Of a stretch of DNA of 64,000 nucleotides, positions 1 through 10,644 are shown piece by piece. Below the pieces are notes generated by a model. The model saw nothing but the letters and a program-made list of their open reading frames with translations. It was not told the DNA's origin and made no database searches. Position numbers and translations under genes: made by a program. This DNA is from Klebsormidium nitens. Taxonomy: Eukaryota > Streptophyta > Klebsormidiophyceae > Klebsormidiales > Klebsormidiaceae. The stretch lies in assembly GCA_000708835.1 (NCBI GenBank), contig DF237023.1, positions 124,001-188,000 of the forward strand. The letters are read 5' to 3'. Every line of letters starts with the position of its first letter. Position 1 is the first letter of the stretch.

Positions 1-54
1 ACGTGCAATCCGTGCGAGTCCAAGTCACTGAGAACACCTCTTCTTCTCTGTCAG

Positions 55-3000
55 GTTAAGGAGCGCCGGGGAAAGAATCTGTTCTTCAGCACAGATGTGC
101 AAAAGCATGTTGCAGAGGCAGACATTATATTTGTCAGTGTAAATACACCAACAAAAACGAGGGTAAGCTTCTAGTCAATCGACGGCCCTCTGGTGAGGCA
201 GGGGCTGTCTAATGAACCACAATTGGCTGGGCTTGATAGACGCGATATGATGATCTGCTGCACGTTCTGGTCCATTAGGGTTTTGTTGAGCAAGGATCAT
301 GACTGATTGAACTTGATGACATAATCCAGTGGTGCCTGGGCAGGTTGAGTCTAGAAATTACTTGCACGTACCTGGGGAAGAGTTGGCTTTATGGAAAAGC
401 TGGTTGTCTGGCACATGGACTAACACATTCTACATGTTCCAGGGTTTGGGTGCGGGGAAGGCGGCTGATCTGACATATTGGGAAAGTGCTGCCAGGTATT
501 TGCCTGCTCCCCACATCCTGCATCCCAACAAGTCTAAGAAGATTCAGTTGAACCACGTGCCTATGGGACAACTTCTGCTGACAATAACCGCAAAAAGTGC
601 TCTTAGAGTGGCTGAATTGCAATACATTCCAAACGCAAACCCTGTTCTCCACAGGTCTCTGATCTCTCAGCCCTTGTTTTGCAGGATGATCGCCGACGTT
701 TCTAAGACTGACAAGATTGTAAGTGGCACAGTTCCTCAATAGTTGATGATGATGGCTGTGAAGAGAAAGCAATTCGCACAGGCAACTTGTACTTGATAAT
801 GAGACAGATGTGGATTTGAGTAGAAAGAGCATCTAGCACAGCAATTGACCATGATGCGCAAATCTGCTCTCTCTCAAATAGTGGCTTACTTGTTTCTTGC
901 TCGTATTACAGGTCGTGGAAAAGTCAACGGTACCAGTGAAAACAGCTGAGGCAATTGAGAAGATTCTCACGAAGAATGGTCATGGGATTGAGTTCCAGGT
1001 GAGCAGACTGATCCTCCATCAAAACTTGTGACAGAAGAGCTGGAAGCTTCCCTTTTGTCTGATGGCAGAGCTCCAGAAAATCTTTGTTGACCTTCATTGG
1101 GCACAGCTTCTCTAGATTGCTCCTTGATCCAATGATTCTCATTCTCAAGCAAGCATGCCATGCAGCTCAGCCTCTGCTCGCTTTCTCTGAAACCATGCAG
1201 ATTCTTTCAAACCCGGAGTTTTTGGCTGAGGGGACCGCAGTTGAGGACTTGCTCAAACCAGACCGTGTACTAATTGGAGGGCGCGAGACTCCCAAAGGTC
1301 AGGCAGCCATCCAAGCCCTGGCAGCTGTGTATGCACACTGGGTGCCAAAGGAGAACATCATCACGACCAACCTCTGGTGAGCCTGCTCTTACCCAAATTC
1401 AATGACAACCTGCAACTCGTCCTGAATGCTGTCGATCCACTGCAAGCATATCGGATAGTTTGTTGGTGTTCTTCATCGACGAAATCGAATAGTTTCTTTC
1501 AGCAAGTTCGATGTGGAGGCCTTATTCTTGGCTTCCACACAGGCACAGATCTGACTGGACAGGGGTCCTTTTGGGTGGGTCGAGGTGCAAGCTTGACCAC
1601 ATGCAACACCTTCAAAAACGATAAATTATCCTAAGGATCATGTGTTTCTCTGACAGGTCTGCCGAGCTTTCGAAGTTAGCTGCCAACGCCTTCCTGGCGC
1701 AAAGAATTTCCTCCATCAACGCCATGTCGGCCTTGTGTGAGGTGAGGTCACACAAAACACAAACGAGGTCACATCCAAAGCAGTTCCTGCTTCTTTGATA
1801 TCCTGTTGTTGAGAGTGCCTGAGTTGCGGGAAGGCAGATCGGCTTTGACTTTGCTGAAGCCCCCCTCATCCTTTCTCCGTTTTCTCCTGAAGTTCATGCA
1901 AAGTTCTCACTGGTGACTATTTTGTAATCTGCAGGCCACCGGTGCTAACGTCTCTGAGGTCGCGTATGCCATCGGAAAGGACAGCAGAATTGGGCCCAAG
2001 TTCTTGCAAAGCAGTGTTGGCTTTGGCGGCTCCTGCTTCCAGAAGGTGAGTTGTCCAACAGTCATTGATGGGTTGCTTTTCCAATAGCTTGGTTCATGAC
2101 GAGCACTTCGGACGAGAAGCGAAGTGCCATCCTCAGTGAGTACACTTCGCCGAATCTACTTTCTTGCTTTTGACGAGCAACTTCTGAGCTCTCCTGGGTA
2201 CGTCACTGACTGACATCCGATGTGCAGGATATTCTCAACCTTGTCTACATCTGCGAATGCAACGGCCTCCCTGAGGTTGCTGCATACTGGAAGCAGGTGG
2301 TCGACATCAATGACTACCAGAAGTCGAGATTTGTGAACGTGAGTCCTTCTTCTTTCGAGATTGCAGCTGCGGCTATGCATCTCTGACTGGAGCAGATTAG
2401 CCTCTTATCTGGTTTCAAAAGTGCTTCGAAGGAAAAATTGCCCCGAGGATGTCAGGGTACGAATCCTGCCCTGATCCTACTGGGAGAGTGTCATGATCCT
2501 ACGAGAGGCTCCAGGACTGTCTCATGAGTTCAGAGCTCGGTCTTCGTCTGCAGCGGGTTGTTGGTTCCATGTTCAACACCATCAGCGGCAAGAAGATTGC
2601 CATCCTCGGGTTCGCCTTCAAGAAGGACACCGGCGACACACGTGAGACCCCTGCCATCGACGTCACAAACGGCCTACTTCGGGACCGGGCCCTCGTTAGC
2701 GTATACGACCCTCAGGTAAAATCACAGCTCGTTGTAAGCCTGGCCGGCACGGAAGTTACTTGCGGAGCCTGATTTGAGACATACCGCTCTGTGCAACACA
2801 GACTGTCCTGCAAAGAGCTTTGTCCATTTTTGCACTTCGAAGGCCGCTCATCCTGACTCGTGCAATTGGATGGCCTTCAGGTTACGGAGGAGCAAATGAG
2901 ACGGGACCTGTCACAAGAAAAGTTCGGTAAGTGATGCGAACCTTTTCATGCGGCTAACAGAGCTAATGAGCAGCTGATGGGGATCCGTTTCTTGACGACT

Positions 3001-3670
3001 TCGCGCCTTTCGCTAATTGATATTCGAGGTTGACGATCGATCTGAAACAATACCTTGTTTCGACAACTTTGTTCCATTGATGAGTCGGGGGGCAGATGAC
3101 ATCTTCAATAATTGGACAGATGGCGGAGCTCATAACCTCGTGCCTTGGGCCAGACAAGATGTTGAACGATCTCGTTAGTTGTAAAACGCAAATTGAGTCG
3201 AGAGACAAATGCGACCGAAACCAATCGGTGGCTTGCTCTAAAACAAGCCGTGTACGTACATCGACTAATAAAGCAGTATCCTGCTCAGGATTGTACACAT
3301 TCAACGCAAGTGAAGCAACTACGCGGTCTGTTTCTAGGCTGCTGCTCACAGAGCCGTCTCCCTGCTTGCAGCTTGGGACCATCCAGCACACATCCAGCCC
3401 GCCAGCCCCGCTTCCGCTCAGAAGGTCGGGTATGTAATGGACCCCTACCAAGCCACGAAGGACGCCCACGGCGTGTGCATTCTGACCGAGTGGGACGAGT
3501 TCAAGAAAATGGACTGGCAGAAGGTGTACGACAACATGGTCAAGCCCGCGTTCGTCTTCGACGGGAGGAACATCATCAACCCCGAGGAGCTACGAAAAAT
3601 CGGCTTCATCGTCTACTCGATTGGCAAGCCCTTGGACCCCTTCGTCAAGGATGTGTCGGCGCTCGTCTAG
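55..3670 (+). CDS. UGDH: UDP-glucose 6-dehydrogenase, 5'-truncated by window edge
   Basis: Oxidises UDP-glucose to UDP-glucuronate with two NAD+, in the cytosol, feeding pectin and hemicellulose precursors. Exons I can join: 55-162, 443-495, 685-718, 912-998, 1201-1376, 1657-1741, 1935-2045, 2228-2338, 2554-2715, 2881-2926, 3372-3670. All have GT-AG borders and compatible phases, giving 423 residues and a TAG stop. Family signatures seen are [31 protein letters not shown], the catalytic block [11 protein letters not shown] with its cysteine (exons 7-8), [18 protein letters not shown], and the C-terminal FDGRN and [12 protein letters not shown]. About 57 N-terminal residues with the first NAD-binding glycine motif lie upstream of the window. 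At least 11 coding exons is striking compared with the intron-poor coding regions I recall for flowering-plant UGDH genes. Confidence 0.95.
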
Positions 3671-4616
3671 GTGCTGTTGAGGCTCTAGCCGCGCTTAGCT
3701 CACTACAACAGGCCAACCTTCTGTCCACTCCTGCCTTGGAGATACTGTCCATGTTGATATGCTGATGAATACTTGAAAGTCACTCTAGACAGCAGCGGGG
3801 AGCATACTGCGGCCTTCCACGGGGACCTATAATAGCTGGTAGCAAACCTGTATTCGTAGATTGTGTCCCGAGCTCTAACTAAAGAGTTGCGCTCACCGAG
3901 TTACTGGGCAACATCAAGTTGAGCATATGCATGCTCAAGTGGGAAGGTCAGACACATATCACAGGTGCTTAACTTAAGCTGACCGGGCTGAATCTGAGTC
4001 TGAATGCTGGTACATTTCAGGAGTACCATCGTTGTGTTTGATTCTAGCTCAAATCTCATACTCCATGAACCATCTCCTGCAATCCAGCTCATGAGTTTCC
4101 ATTACAAACAACCTATTGTAGGCTGCCATGGACTCCTTGGGCCTGAACTTGGAAAGCATGCTCACAGGATGCAACATTGTTTAGAGAAAGACAGCCTCTT
4201 GCGTTCTTATGGATCCAGATATATTTATAGGCGGGATTTCTCGAGACATGTGACTTTTGAAATGCTGTGAAAGTGGTCAACCGGGCACCGGGCACCAGCC
4301 CCCTTGACTCTTCGCCACGGAGCTCCGAGAACCGGCCACCAGCCCCACCAAGAAAATTCAGAAAACCGGAGGTCCGGAGGCCACTGCACATATGTTTTGA
4401 CACGATGCCCAAATCAACTTAAAAGTCATCATTAGTGACGTAGCCCTTCGTGCATGCAAACCTTTCAACCTTAGAAAGGGGCCACGTAACTCGACCGAGA
4501 ATCTGTGTTTGGGGACCTAGGGATCGCAGACAGTGAAGGGCGCTTTGGCGAGCGTGACCCTGCTGCAAACAAGAACATTCGCGGCGCGCGCCTGGATATA
4601 TACCCCTCCCAAGTTC
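3671..4616. other. intergenic, UGDH 3' flank
   Basis: Follows the UGDH stop codon and precedes the transposon relic. It should hold the UGDH 3' UTR. I see no coding region with family similarity; short open frames here are chance. Confidence 0.6.
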
Positions 4617-4652
4617 TAGGGGTTTTAGTTTACGGCGTAACACAGGTTGACT

Positions 4653-4665
4653 GTAATGCTTTACG
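4653..4665. repeat. target-site duplication, left copy
   Basis: GTAATGCTTTACG, identical to 5303-5315 and flanking the LINE fragment. It matches the TTTACGG-rich host element, so the LINE inserted into that older element. Confidence 0.85.
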
Positions 4666-5302
4666 AACTTTCGTAGTTCGTTCTTGGTTAAGAAACAAAT
4701 TCTCACTATTGTATCCGAATCATGATCTCCAAACATGGAATGTGTCTGCTTTGCTGTTTGGTTATAACACTAACATTCCATCTCATGAAATTGCCCCATG
4801 GAAACTTCTTCACGCCGAAACACTTCGTGCAATTTGGCTCGCGCGAAATGAAAAAATATTCCGAGCAACAATGATTACCTCTAATGAATCGATTGCTACT
4901 ATAAAATGCCGTTTATTACAATCTGTCCAAGTTCTCTATTATAACCTCCGCACCTCTCACACAAAAAACAAAAGACGGCGCATAAAACGATTCTTGCATC
5001 TGTGGACACAAATGGTTCCCTTTTGCAAACTTAACAATAAGGGCTACCTGGTTTTATCTCCTTCATTCGATGATAACGGCGCAACCATATAGATTTGCTT
5101 GATCGCTTTTTAATCAACTTCCACTACTAGTGATTTATCACCGACTTTATTGCTCGATAAAAGGAGGTGGCCCGGGAGCATAACCCGGTCTGTTTTTAAG
5201 CATCCTTTGAACCCTCGAGCTAGTGCGGTTCCGAGGGGAACCCTAGCTCGGAGGGGGATGCCCACCTTCCTCCCTGCGGGGGGGGGGAAAAAAAAAAAAA
5301 AA
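4666..5302 (+). mobile_element. 5'-truncated LINE (non-LTR retrotransposon) with poly(A) tail and 13-bp TSD
   Basis: It lies between two perfect copies of GTAATGCTTTACG (4653-4665 and 5303-5315) and ends in a run of about 15 A, the hallmarks of target-primed reverse transcription. The only coding remnant is an open frame ending at TAG 5090-5092, with WKLLHAETLRAIWLARNEKI, which resembles the region after the reverse transcriptase in plant LINEs. Endonuclease and reverse transcriptase are absent. A stem-loop (5216-5250) and a G-rich tract precede the poly(A). Confidence 0.8.
5216..5250 (+). other. 3'-terminal stem-loop of the LINE
   Basis: The arms CGAGCTAG..GGTTCC and GGAACC..CTAGCTCG pair around a short GAGG loop, close to the poly(A) end. 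3' hairpins are a known reverse-transcriptase recognition feature in several LINE families; that role here is inferred. Confidence 0.5.
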
Positions 5303-5315
5303 GTAATGCTTTACG
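5303..5315. repeat. target-site duplication, right copy
   Basis: GTAATGCTTTACG directly after the poly(A) run, identical to 4653-4665. Confidence 0.85.
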
Positions 5316-5762
5316 GCGTCATTTACGGTTGCTTTACGGTACGCCGTAATTTTACGGTCATAATTCCACTTTGGTAAAGCAAACAGACCGTAAAGCAAAG
5401 AGATGCCTCATGCTGAGCGTTACCGACCAAAAAAATGCATTTTCTAAGCATAAATGGCAATATAGTAATATATCCCATCCGAAACTATCCGAATATATAG
5501 TAAAAGTTGCAAAAATCAAGAAAAACTAAAACTTGGTTAGAAGCGCGGGTAACTCAAAACTTCTCTTAACCCAGCTGTAACTTTGCTTTACGCTTTACAC
5601 TTACGCCTTACCACTTGTAAAGCAGAAATCGGACCGTCATTACACCGTAACGCCCAAACCGTAACTTCAATTGCTTTACCGGGCCTGACCGTAATTACGG
5701 CGTAAATTACAGGGTAATTTACGGTACGGTAATTACACCGTAATGTAAAACCAAAAGCCCTA

Positions 5763-7109
5763 CTCGGAGTCCCAACCCTATAGTATGTCTTCAAGCTGCT
5801 CGTGAATGCATGTCAATGCATGTGTGGTCGGCCGGAGCCGCGGCCCCGCGGGTCTCCGCCATCACTCGCTACCTGGAACTGCAAAAGGGCCTCTTAATAA
5901 TATTTGACACTAAGAATGGCAGAAAGACAGCGTGCATAATGATCACGCTGCATATAGCAAACAACTTGAAAACATGATCGGTCGCGCCCCTCTCGCGTAG
6001 AAATGACGAGCTTATCACAAGCAATTGTTTGATCGAGGCAGTCAGAATGGACTTGGTTGGAAGGCTCGCAAATGGCCTCAGTGCATGGGTCCGGTTCCAC
6101 ACGATAAGCGAGAGCTGATTAGTGTTTGCAGTGACTTTTCAGCAAGATCCTGAATATTAGTTGCGTAGCTGAATATGTGCATGCGGTTGTGCGCATACTA
6201 CATATGTCATATGGATGTACAGAGCGGTGCATCCCGGATGAAGTCGAATTCTTCTATCCGGCCGGAATTAGTCTGAAAATCTTCCAACTTTGCGGCACAT
6301 TTATTGAGAAACGGTACTTAGAAAAAGCTGCCAAAAACTGAAAGACAATCTCTTTTAAAAAATTGGCTATAATTTGTGGATACAGTACCAGAGTCACTTA
6401 ATATCGTTAGAAATCTAGATTGTCTGGCCCAGATCTCACCAATTATAGTACAAGCGGTAACGGACAGTATGATGGTAAACAATTTAGCAGGTAACGTAAG
6501 GTCTGCGCTGAACTCCTGGAACGTTTCATAGATGATATTTAGCGTCGGACCTGACGAAAGTTGAACGCTTGAACGCTGGTACGGTTTACTGAATGGCGAC
6601 CGACTGTTCCTGCTCTTCTCAAATGGCGCATGTGCCTTTATCATTTATGCAAGCGTAGCATTTGCTAATAGTAGGTTGTAGAGGACCGAGACCCAAGCGT
6701 CAAGGGGCCCGGGCACACAGTAATGTAAGCAGTCCTGATCTTGAAAAGGCTTCAGATGGGAGTCTGGACGCAGAGCGGTCATCCTACAAGAAGAAACTTT
6801 CTGATCACATCCTGCAGTTTGGCAAAATCCTAGTGTCCTAGTGTCCGGTTAATGCGGAAGTCACGGCTGGAGACCGAGCAGGCCGGAGAGATTGCATGAT
6901 CTTATTCAGGCCCCATATCATGACTTCAATCCCAGCGGATTGCGCAAGACAACATAATTCCTGTAGGAAGACGCTGGAAGAGACCGCGAACCAGTTGCAG
7001 CTATCAAAGATTACATTCAAGGCTACAGAGACCAATTTGGTCACACTTTTCGAAGCAACTATGAATCCGAAACTCCAAACTTCGGATTCTTGAAAGGGTC
7101 GCATCTACT
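5763..7109. other. intergenic between element and PC-esterase 3' end
   Basis: About 1.3 kb with no recognisable gene, tRNA or repeat. It lies 3' of both convergent neighbours and should contain the PC-esterase 3' UTR near 7000-7110. A longer last exon of that gene inside this stretch cannot be excluded. Confidence 0.5.
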
Positions 7110-9667
7110 TCATGTGACATTCCTGGAAAAATGGTCGTCCGAGAGACCCCCGAAAGCTCTAGAAACATGTATTGTAAACAGTAAGAATTCAGGACGTCTT
7201 CTTCTTACCTCATAACGTCCATGTACACAACGCCTAGGTCGGCCGCAATCTTCTTCGCAATTTCATTCTGCCTCCTCACGTTATCCCACCCGTAAGGGAG
7301 CTGATCGTTGCTCTGTTCCAACGCAAGTGGACCTTCATACATCTCGCAGCTGAGGTGGCCGATGCTGGTGCTTCGAAAGATCACGAGCGCGTGCGGGAGC
7401 CGACTTCGAATGAGCCGGATCGCTGCTGTCAGGCTCTTGCTGCAATCGAGTCGTGAAACTCTGGTTAGCAAAACATGAGTCGAAGGGAGAAACAAACGAA
7501 GCAGATATGGCCGATCCTCAAAGCTGAACTCAATTTAGTGACCGCAATTGAGGCACCCGGTGGTTTCGGAAAGAGCTGAAGGTACCTCAAACTTACATCT
7601 CGTTCCGCTCATCCTCCCAGGCATTGAAGACTGAAGGAATTCCTTGCACAGGACAAACCGGACGGACAAATCGGTTGTAGACGTCCCTCTCGATAAGGGA
7701 TTTCAAACCAAGCCACAAACAACGAGCATCATGCTGACTTACGCTACCCAGTGCTTCCTTGTTGCATGTCAAGCAGCATAGGAGACACTTCTTTCTCCAA
7801 GCGCGGCATAAACTTACGTGTGATCCCCGTCCTTTTGAATATGCAGCCCTTGATTCAAAATCACAAGCTTGGTCTCTGGAGTCAGCTCGTGCAGCCATGG
7901 CTCGTGTTTCGTATTCCCCACCAAAGTACCTTCGTCCACATGGCCGAGCTGATCGCTTCTAACAAATTTGACCGTCTCAGTATCGTGTGCAGACGTAAGA
8001 AACACGTCAGCACAGAGGTCCCGAGCAGGAGTACAGGTAGTATCGTTTGACCTGCAATTAAACGGAGGTATTTGGTGCTATAAGCCGAAGAATGTTTCTG
8101 TCAAACAAAAAGTATGTACGGTCAAATTTGCCCGAGCGTCGATAATCCCAGCTTCCCCTCCTTCACAAATAAACAAGCTTTCATTTGAGCTGAATCCCTT
8201 ATATAAAGTTCTTTGGCAATGTTCAAAGATCTCTGCGAGTCAATTGCACAGGCTTGTCAAAATCTTTGAACCGCTTTGCACAAGGTTGCACTTACCTTGG
8301 GCAGGCTGAAGAAGCAACTTTGGGTGAGAAGATAAAAGAGAAAAATGCTGAATCTGATCTTGGTACTGATTGATTTGTAGACGTAAATTGGAGATACAGG
8401 GAGACCAAATCAGATCCTCCAGATCAACTTCCTATAGGACAGTATGCCCAGGCAGAAAATGTGCATTTGAAACTATCTGCAGCTTCTCATATTTGTCCGG
8501 TCAAGGGCGTGATGGAATACAATACCCTTCAAAGTCATGGTACTCTACTTACGAGAGCGTTCTTGTCTCGGCCTTGTTGCCAAAGGTCCAGTGGAGGTGG
8601 CTCTTAAGCGCGACCGCGAAGTGCTCACTCATGGAATCCCCAAGAACAAGGATTCTTTGTCCGGGGCCAATGAGATGGCAGAAGTTTGTCCTGCAGAGAA
8701 CTTGACAATGATGAGACCTTCGTTACAAAAGTGAAGATGATTGCAGCAGAATCATGAAAGTTTTGGCATTAGCTCCACTGTCATCGGAGCAGATAAACGC
8801 AGAAGAGAACATGTAGCGTTGGGAAACTCATCAAGTGCATCATCTCGCAGGTCTGCAATACTCAAATGCTGAACCTGAAGATTGCGAACAGAAGGCACTT
8901 CTGCAATGTGAAAGCTTTGTATGTCCAGAATGCTGCGCAATATATTGATGCTTGAAAGTCTGGACAACTTGAAAGATCTTCAGAGCGTGTACTACACAAT
9001 CATCCAACGTTCCTCTATGAAACCAGCTCAAGCTGATGTGAAGTGGAAATCACGGAGTTAAGATCTTAACCGAAGTCTTGTGCACGCTTTAAGAGATCCA
9101 TGTCTGCTTTACAATCTTATCATAAAAAGCAAGGAGAGAATAGCAGCTGCACCTGTTCACCGGCAACATCGGGCAGTCCTGCGACTCGGTATCCCAGCGA
9201 AACTTCAGACCATCTCTCACAAACCAATGCGCCTGCCCTGCAAGCTTCCCCAAATGACCCGTGCGGTTTATGCTGAGCTGCGCCATGTAGCTTAGGTCAC
9301 ATGTTTGAAGCTCCTTCCTGCATGTGACGTCCCATGCAATATCTCTCGGGGTCGGTTGATAATGCCAACTTCCCATGCTCTGAAGGCATTCAGACTTTAA
9401 GGTCAGCATATTGACGGCCTTTGAAACAGGAAGTGGATCATTGCTAAGTTGCCCGCTACCTGGACCCTGGTGAGGGAGATCGTCAGCTTTTGGGTGAACT
9501 TTCGCGGCGGCCTCGAAGACAGATGGAATCCTCACTTTGGAGATCAGAGGGAGGCCTTGGAGCACGGCGAGAGGCACAAGGACTAGCAGAAGAAGCTTGT
9601 AGACAGAAGCAACGTCGTCAGGGATCCAGGTCCTGGCTTTCTTGCTCCCTTGACTCCCTCGTCCCAT
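7110..9667 (-). CDS. PC-esterase (GDSL/SGNH, Pmr5/Cas1p-like) membrane protein
   Basis: Probable type II Golgi membrane protein of the family that includes TBL polysaccharide O-acetyltransferases and NXPE/Cas1p proteins. Exons from the 5' end: 9667-9153, 8690-8553, 8051-7818, 7686-7597, 7439-7209, 7158-7110, totalling 418 residues with phase consistent throughout. Seen: a short basic N-terminus, one hydrophobic anchor at about residues 22-42 (KLLLLVLVPLAVLQG), then FCHLIGPGQRILVLGDSMSE with the SGNH block I serine at about 191, LVILNQGLHI, and VIFRSTSIGHLSCEMYEGPL, the block typical of PC-esterases. Exons 1-3 and 5 are firm. Exon 4 uses a weak acceptor, and the last exon (ending SDDHFSRNVT) is chosen because phase closes. 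Acceptor polysaccharide unknown. Confidence 0.8.
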
Positions 9668-10644
9668 GATGTTGACTCCGATCTAACATTGCGCCCATAA
9701 TGTGGACGTGATCTCGTTGCCTGCCATTGTCTGGACTGTGCTGCTCATCACTTTCGGTATTCACTGACGGTAGCTTGTCAGTATACTGTAGGGGGAGTCG
9801 GAGGGACGTACGCTCATGCGTACCACATCATTGCGCTGGGAATATACTCGATAGATAGTTCAGTAAAGAGCGGAAAATTTTAGCGACCAACTTTCCGATG
9901 TAACGCTTGGCCTCGTTAACAGTACATCGTTACATCATGCCGTGTCTCTTCTGCATTCCTAGGTTTTCGGATGCTATATACACCCTTCGACATACTGCAT
10001 CATGCATGAGCAGCTATGCATTATGCAGGAACTGGTATTCCACTCGAGGCGGAAAGGGAAGGAGGTATCACATGTGCAGGTCTGTCCGTTTTCCGAAGGG
10101 TTCGTGCTATAAGGAGCTCGCGCTTGAGAATCTTCATAAGCGGTAAGCATCTCCGGAGAGTTTCTATATAAAGCTGTAGAAACTTGTGATTGTGAGGGTG
10201 AAAACGGCTTGATTAAAAAAGTGAAGTAATGCCAAGTCTTGTGAGAATCAATCTCTGAATGCAAAGACGCGACAGCTGTTCATGATACATGTGGATATAT
10301 GCGGCGTCACTAATGACATCAAGTCCGGCCCACATAACACGAACCGTCTGCACTGCAACACTGGCAGACAAACAAATCTAATCTTTGTGATAGTGCTCAC
10401 ACAAGCTTACCCAGGAAACGAGCAGAGGTGGCATCCACAAAGTATCATCTATGTTCCCGTGCACTAGATCTATCTTCATGCATGTTCTCGCTTATTCGGG
10501 TCCCGTTTTTATCTGCATGGGCATATATCAAGGATAGCACGCATGGGTCTCAGGTCGTGCTCCGTCCCGTCGGAGAACTCTAGAACTGAGTTTGTTACAT
10601 TGGAACTCAAAAGTCTTTCAAGGATTCGACGTGGAGAAGAAAGG
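9668..10644. promoter_or_regulatory. PC-esterase 5' flank and sacsin-like 3' flank
   Basis: 977 bp between two minus-strand genes in head-to-tail order. It must hold the 3' UTR of the sacsin-like gene and the promoter of the PC-esterase. I see no firm TATA box, coding region or repeat. Confidence 0.45.

Larger units (their letters stand above)
4619..5760. mobile_element. TIR DNA element rich in TTTACGG motifs, TA-flanked
   Basis: The element starts GGGGTTTTAGTTTACGG just after a TA (4617-4618). It ends with an imperfect inverted copy (on the opposite strand GGGCTTTTGGTTTTAC) just before a TA (5761-5762). Both halves are full of TTTACGG and CCGTAAA blocks in both orientations. The TA flanks fit a Tc1/mariner-like or other TA-targeting MITE. 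No transposase is visible, so it would be non-autonomous. It is interrupted by the LINE fragment at 4666-5302. Superfamily assignment is inference. Confidence 0.65.

Noticed and set aside
2400-2490. tRNA-like TPsiC motif (GGTACGAATCC) in a UGDH intron
   Set aside because: No matching acceptor stem or D and anticodon arms could be folded around it.
2963-3469. 168-codon minus-strand frame near the UGDH 3' end
   Set aside because: It lies opposite the UGDH last intron and exon and has no recognisable feature.
7593-7898. Continuous 101-codon frame as a separate small gene
   Set aside because: Its end is exon 4 of the PC-esterase; the rest is intron containing a splice donor and no homology.
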